A stretch of 64,000 nucleotides of DNA from Polydactylus sextarius. Its lineage: Eukaryota; Chordata; Actinopteri; Polynemidae. Both the position numbers and the translations under genes were made by a program. Every line of letters starts with the position of its first letter. Position 1 is the stretch's first letter. The notes beneath the pieces were generated by a model. That model saw only the letters and a list, made by a program, of their open reading frames with translations. It searched no databases and was not told where the DNA came from. Below are positions 60,869 to 64,000 of this stretch, one piece after another. The stretch covers positions 15,349,327 to 15,413,326 of the forward strand of contig CM028928.1 in the NCBI GenBank assembly GCA_016801845.1. The letters run 5' to 3'.

Positions 60869-63800
60869 ATACAGACTTGAATTGAACATAGCGTAACATA
60901 GAGTTTGAAAAGTATAATATAACTTTTCTAGTTTGGGAAGTAAAATATCACTTTTATTGACAGCAACGAAGTTCAGCTGCTTGCTGAATGAAGCATTAAC
61001 ACCAAGGGACAACACCAGTGTTCAATCTGCTCCTTATTCACACCCAGTGAATAACCACTCAAGTATCACCCTGCCAAAGAGTAATGTCTAACACAAACTG
61101 TTGTAAAATTACATTATAAACTCCAAAAATGTAACTCATTCACACTTTTTTGTTTAATTCAAGATATTGCAACTCCATAAATTTGCTGTTACAGTTACAA
61201 ACTGTTCTAGATACAGAACAGAGGGGGGCAGGTCTTTCACAAGGGTCTGAGATTTCAAAGAGGAATAAAAACAGGCCTCTATTGTATGTTCCTATTGGGA
61301 AAAACAATGTATTTCCTTTAGATGTCAATGTAGAATATCTCAGTGTCATTTACAGAACAGCATGATTGAGTTTGGTGGGTTTGAGAGAAAATAATTCATA
61401 AATGGTTATTGAATGCATTTAATGACAAACAATAAAAAGTGAATTTAGCCCACACTGATTGTTGTTGTGCTTACTGTGTATTATAGGGAAATGTGAGTTA
61501 CCAATTGTACAAAACTACATTGTGTGTATTATATGTGAAATTGTAATTGAATTTATTCAGTGGAAGGCAGAACCAGACCTCATAGCGATGCTTTGTTAAA
61601 TCAGTGCAACCGCTGGCAACAAATCAAATATCCTCATCTCATGAATTCACTCACTTGAGAAAACATCAACTTGTCGCAATTAATGTGCAACAAAGCTTAC
61701 GAATGCATCACACTCACACAGACCTTGTCAGGTGTAGAGCATGATGCAGAGGCCCCCCTTTTAACAATTCCCCTTGAATTAGATTTCACTCTTGACTTAA
61801 TCGCTTTATTTGTGTGGAGAGTCTTTTTTTTGTCAAGGAGGTTGTGCATGATGTGGCTTAATCCTTCTGCCTGCATGGGCACAGGCAAGCCTTTGATCAG
61901 CTCCTGTTTGATGAGAGATATCGACAGACCTCATCTGCCACAGTGGACAGCCCGCCGACTAGCCCTGCCACCCCCCACCACCTCCCCACCCCCGCCACCC
62001 ACAAACCCCAAACCTCCCACACTAGTTGAGGTTGATGAGATTAAAAGAGCAGAAGATGGAAGCGTCAAATGTCGGGAAACATGGAGGAGAAAAAAGAATT
62101 GCGGCTTGCAGCAGCAACTGGCTGGTCCTTGACTTGATTTATGAATACATATAATTCTTTTTATTTCCCTCGCTCTCTCTCCGTCTCTCTCTCTCTGGGT
62201 GTCCCTGTCTCTTTGTGCATACACATGAGTAACACAAAAACAGAAGTATGAGCACACATATGCACCCTCTGCAGAAGGTTAATAATGAGCTCCGATGTGA
62301 CTTTCTGAGGGGTCAAAGCAGGACCTGACACACAATAAAAGCTTTACTTGTGCTTAGAGGCTGTTTCCCAGTGGTTTACTGTCCCCTCTGTGGCCGCATG
62401 ACATTTAGAAACACTAATAATGTGCTAATGATGCAGTATTTTCATAGAGTTGCCCCATGCCACCAGTGGCAGGTGTTGCAGCTTTCTCTTGTTTGCCCTC
62501 TGTAAAGAGTCAAACACTTACTTCATGTCCAATTTAACCCGAGACAAAAGGTAGCAGAGGATCCACTCGTATGATTTGACACAGTCCGTTTTCTTGTCAC
62601 TAAAGTGCCAAATGGGTGTCAGCAGTAAATGGCAACAGCACACATCGTTGCCGTTGTTTGTCTCTTTTGTCTGGTCTCCCCCAAAACTGAACTTAGAGCT
62701 GTATATGTCATGTTACGCAAAAAATGTAAATTCAGCATCTGGATTTGTCCTTCAGGATCCTGAAATGAAGTTGTCAGCAGCCTTTGCCTTCTGTACAGAA
62801 AGTAAGGTAAAGAATGAAGAGTGTGCAGCTTTATGCTGCTCTATATCACCGTTAGATCACAACATAAAGAACAGTGTGCTTTTATTATACAATTTTGATT
62901 TTTCTTTCTCCATAATTTATTATGGGTATTTATTTTGATTTCATCATTTTATTCAGGAGGGAAATAAACACAGCCTTTAATACATTCAGTTGTCCTGACA
63001 GAAAATTAATGACATGGCGCATTTCTGGTTTATGTTTATGAAGATTATTTTTAACTGGTCATTTCTAACAAACCTGAGTGGCAACTGACACATGTCAACT
63101 GATGGGACATATTTCATCAGGCAGAAATGTTCACACATCTGTTCAATATTCCTATTCTCAGTGGTTGATTAGGCAACAGCCAATCAACAGAAAATAAATC
63201 ACTAACTATTCTGATAGTTGATATTTAATATAGTTTTTGTCAAGTTCCAGCTGGAAAAAGAAGAATAAGTTTCATTTTTTAATCAATTTTGCAGGCTTGT
63301 TTTTTTTTAATCTGTTCATTGTTAAAATACATATACAGCATTATTGTCAGCATTTATATTTTTATTTATTTAACTTGATCCTCATCTGCTACAGTCTACT
63401 AGTAAAATATACTGTGCACTGTAGTTGGTATTATCAACAAAGAAACAATCACAATGTACCTTAATTTTCAGAACAACACAAGTCTGTATGTTTGACAAAT
63501 AAGATAAAAAGATTTGAAAAAAAAAAAAAAGAAAAAGAAAACATAAAAAATAACACAACAATAGTATGACTTTAAATGACCACACACACACACTGGAGTG
63601 AGAGAGGCTGATGTAGTAACAGAATAAAACGCCCTCTACTGAGAAAATAACCCTGCTTCAATATCTCTCACACACGGGAGTGAAAGTGCACTTGAAAGCT
63701 ATTTTTTCCCAATTTGTTTTGTTTAAGCAGATTGTCAGCTACTGAATACCAAAGCCCAGCTGCCCCCTGACATTATTCACGGTGTGGTGGACCAGGCTCA

Positions 63801-64000
63801 GTGGGTAGAGGAACCAGAAATTACTGAAGGACAATTTAAAACAAAGAGCACTTGATTCACAATCTGCAAACACTGAGGGCATGGGATGTTTTTTTCCATC
63901 CTTTTTTTCTCTTTAAGCCAGGAGTTATATCATGGGTGCAATTTAACATCTGAGAGGAGGGAGGGATCTGGATTTTAATAATCTTATGATAAGGAAAAGG
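60869..64000. other. AT-rich intergenic stretch, no gene seen
   Basis: No gene recognised. Low-complexity patches: C-rich at about 61965-62020 with a Pro-rich chance frame, CT-rich at about 62165-62200, poly-A at about 63518-63531, and a short AC run at about 63581-63592. 61950-62560 is the least AT-biased part. Confidence 0.5.

Noticed and set aside
61671..62132. 153-codon plus-strand frame
   Set aside because: Longest ATG-independent frame in the desert, but its Pro-rich part comes from a C-rich low-complexity tract and the rest matches nothing; no splice or promoter support.
62576..62938. 120-codon plus-strand frame
   Set aside because: No family resemblance, no ATG-context or regulatory support; of a length expected by chance in 64 kb.

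Overview
The window looks like ray-finned fish nuclear DNA, probably from a spiny-rayed teleost. The evidence is a PRMT6 protein of fish type, fish-style Tc1 and LINE remnants, several interspersed repeats I know from teleost genomes, abundant CA/TCTA microsatellites, and long AT-rich DNA without open reading frames. Species and chromosome cannot be read from the sequence.

Only one intact protein gene is supported: prmt6, minus strand, 17016-18068, a single uninterrupted 350-codon exon with every PRMT6 catalytic motif. Its 5' flank (18069-18250) looks like a housekeeping promoter, with two facing ACTACAnnTCCCA-type (ZNF143/STAF) elements, an ETS-type site and a CRE-like site. A candidate polyadenylation signal lies about 290 bases past the stop.

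Layout. 1-5200: non-coding, no gene seen. 5200-8130: the other CpG-rich block, with two minus-strand pieces bounded by splice-like sequence (5208-5285, 26 open codons; 7938-8110, probably untranslated). These suggest the 5' end of an unidentified minus-strand gene but are not proof. 9700-10642: a decayed minus-strand Tc1 transposase, cut at its 5' end by a 208-base TCTA/TCTG array. 11-16.7 kb: AT-rich, empty. 16.7-18.3 kb: prmt6. 18.6-19.1 kb: a small, badly decayed LINE reverse-transcriptase piece. 19-64 kb: a gene desert holding a truncated L2/CR1-like LINE (46.1-47.6 kb), at least seven decayed copies of teleost interspersed repeats, a GACA/GATA array at 43.6 kb and long CA and TA tracts.

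There is no operon-like organisation and no multi-gene system. I found no CRISPR array, tRNA, rRNA, viral insertion or novel multi-gene locus. The points most worth following are the promoter architecture of prmt6, the possible exons at 5.2, 7.9 and 53.5 kb, and a few GC-richer islands in the desert that could be conserved regulatory elements.
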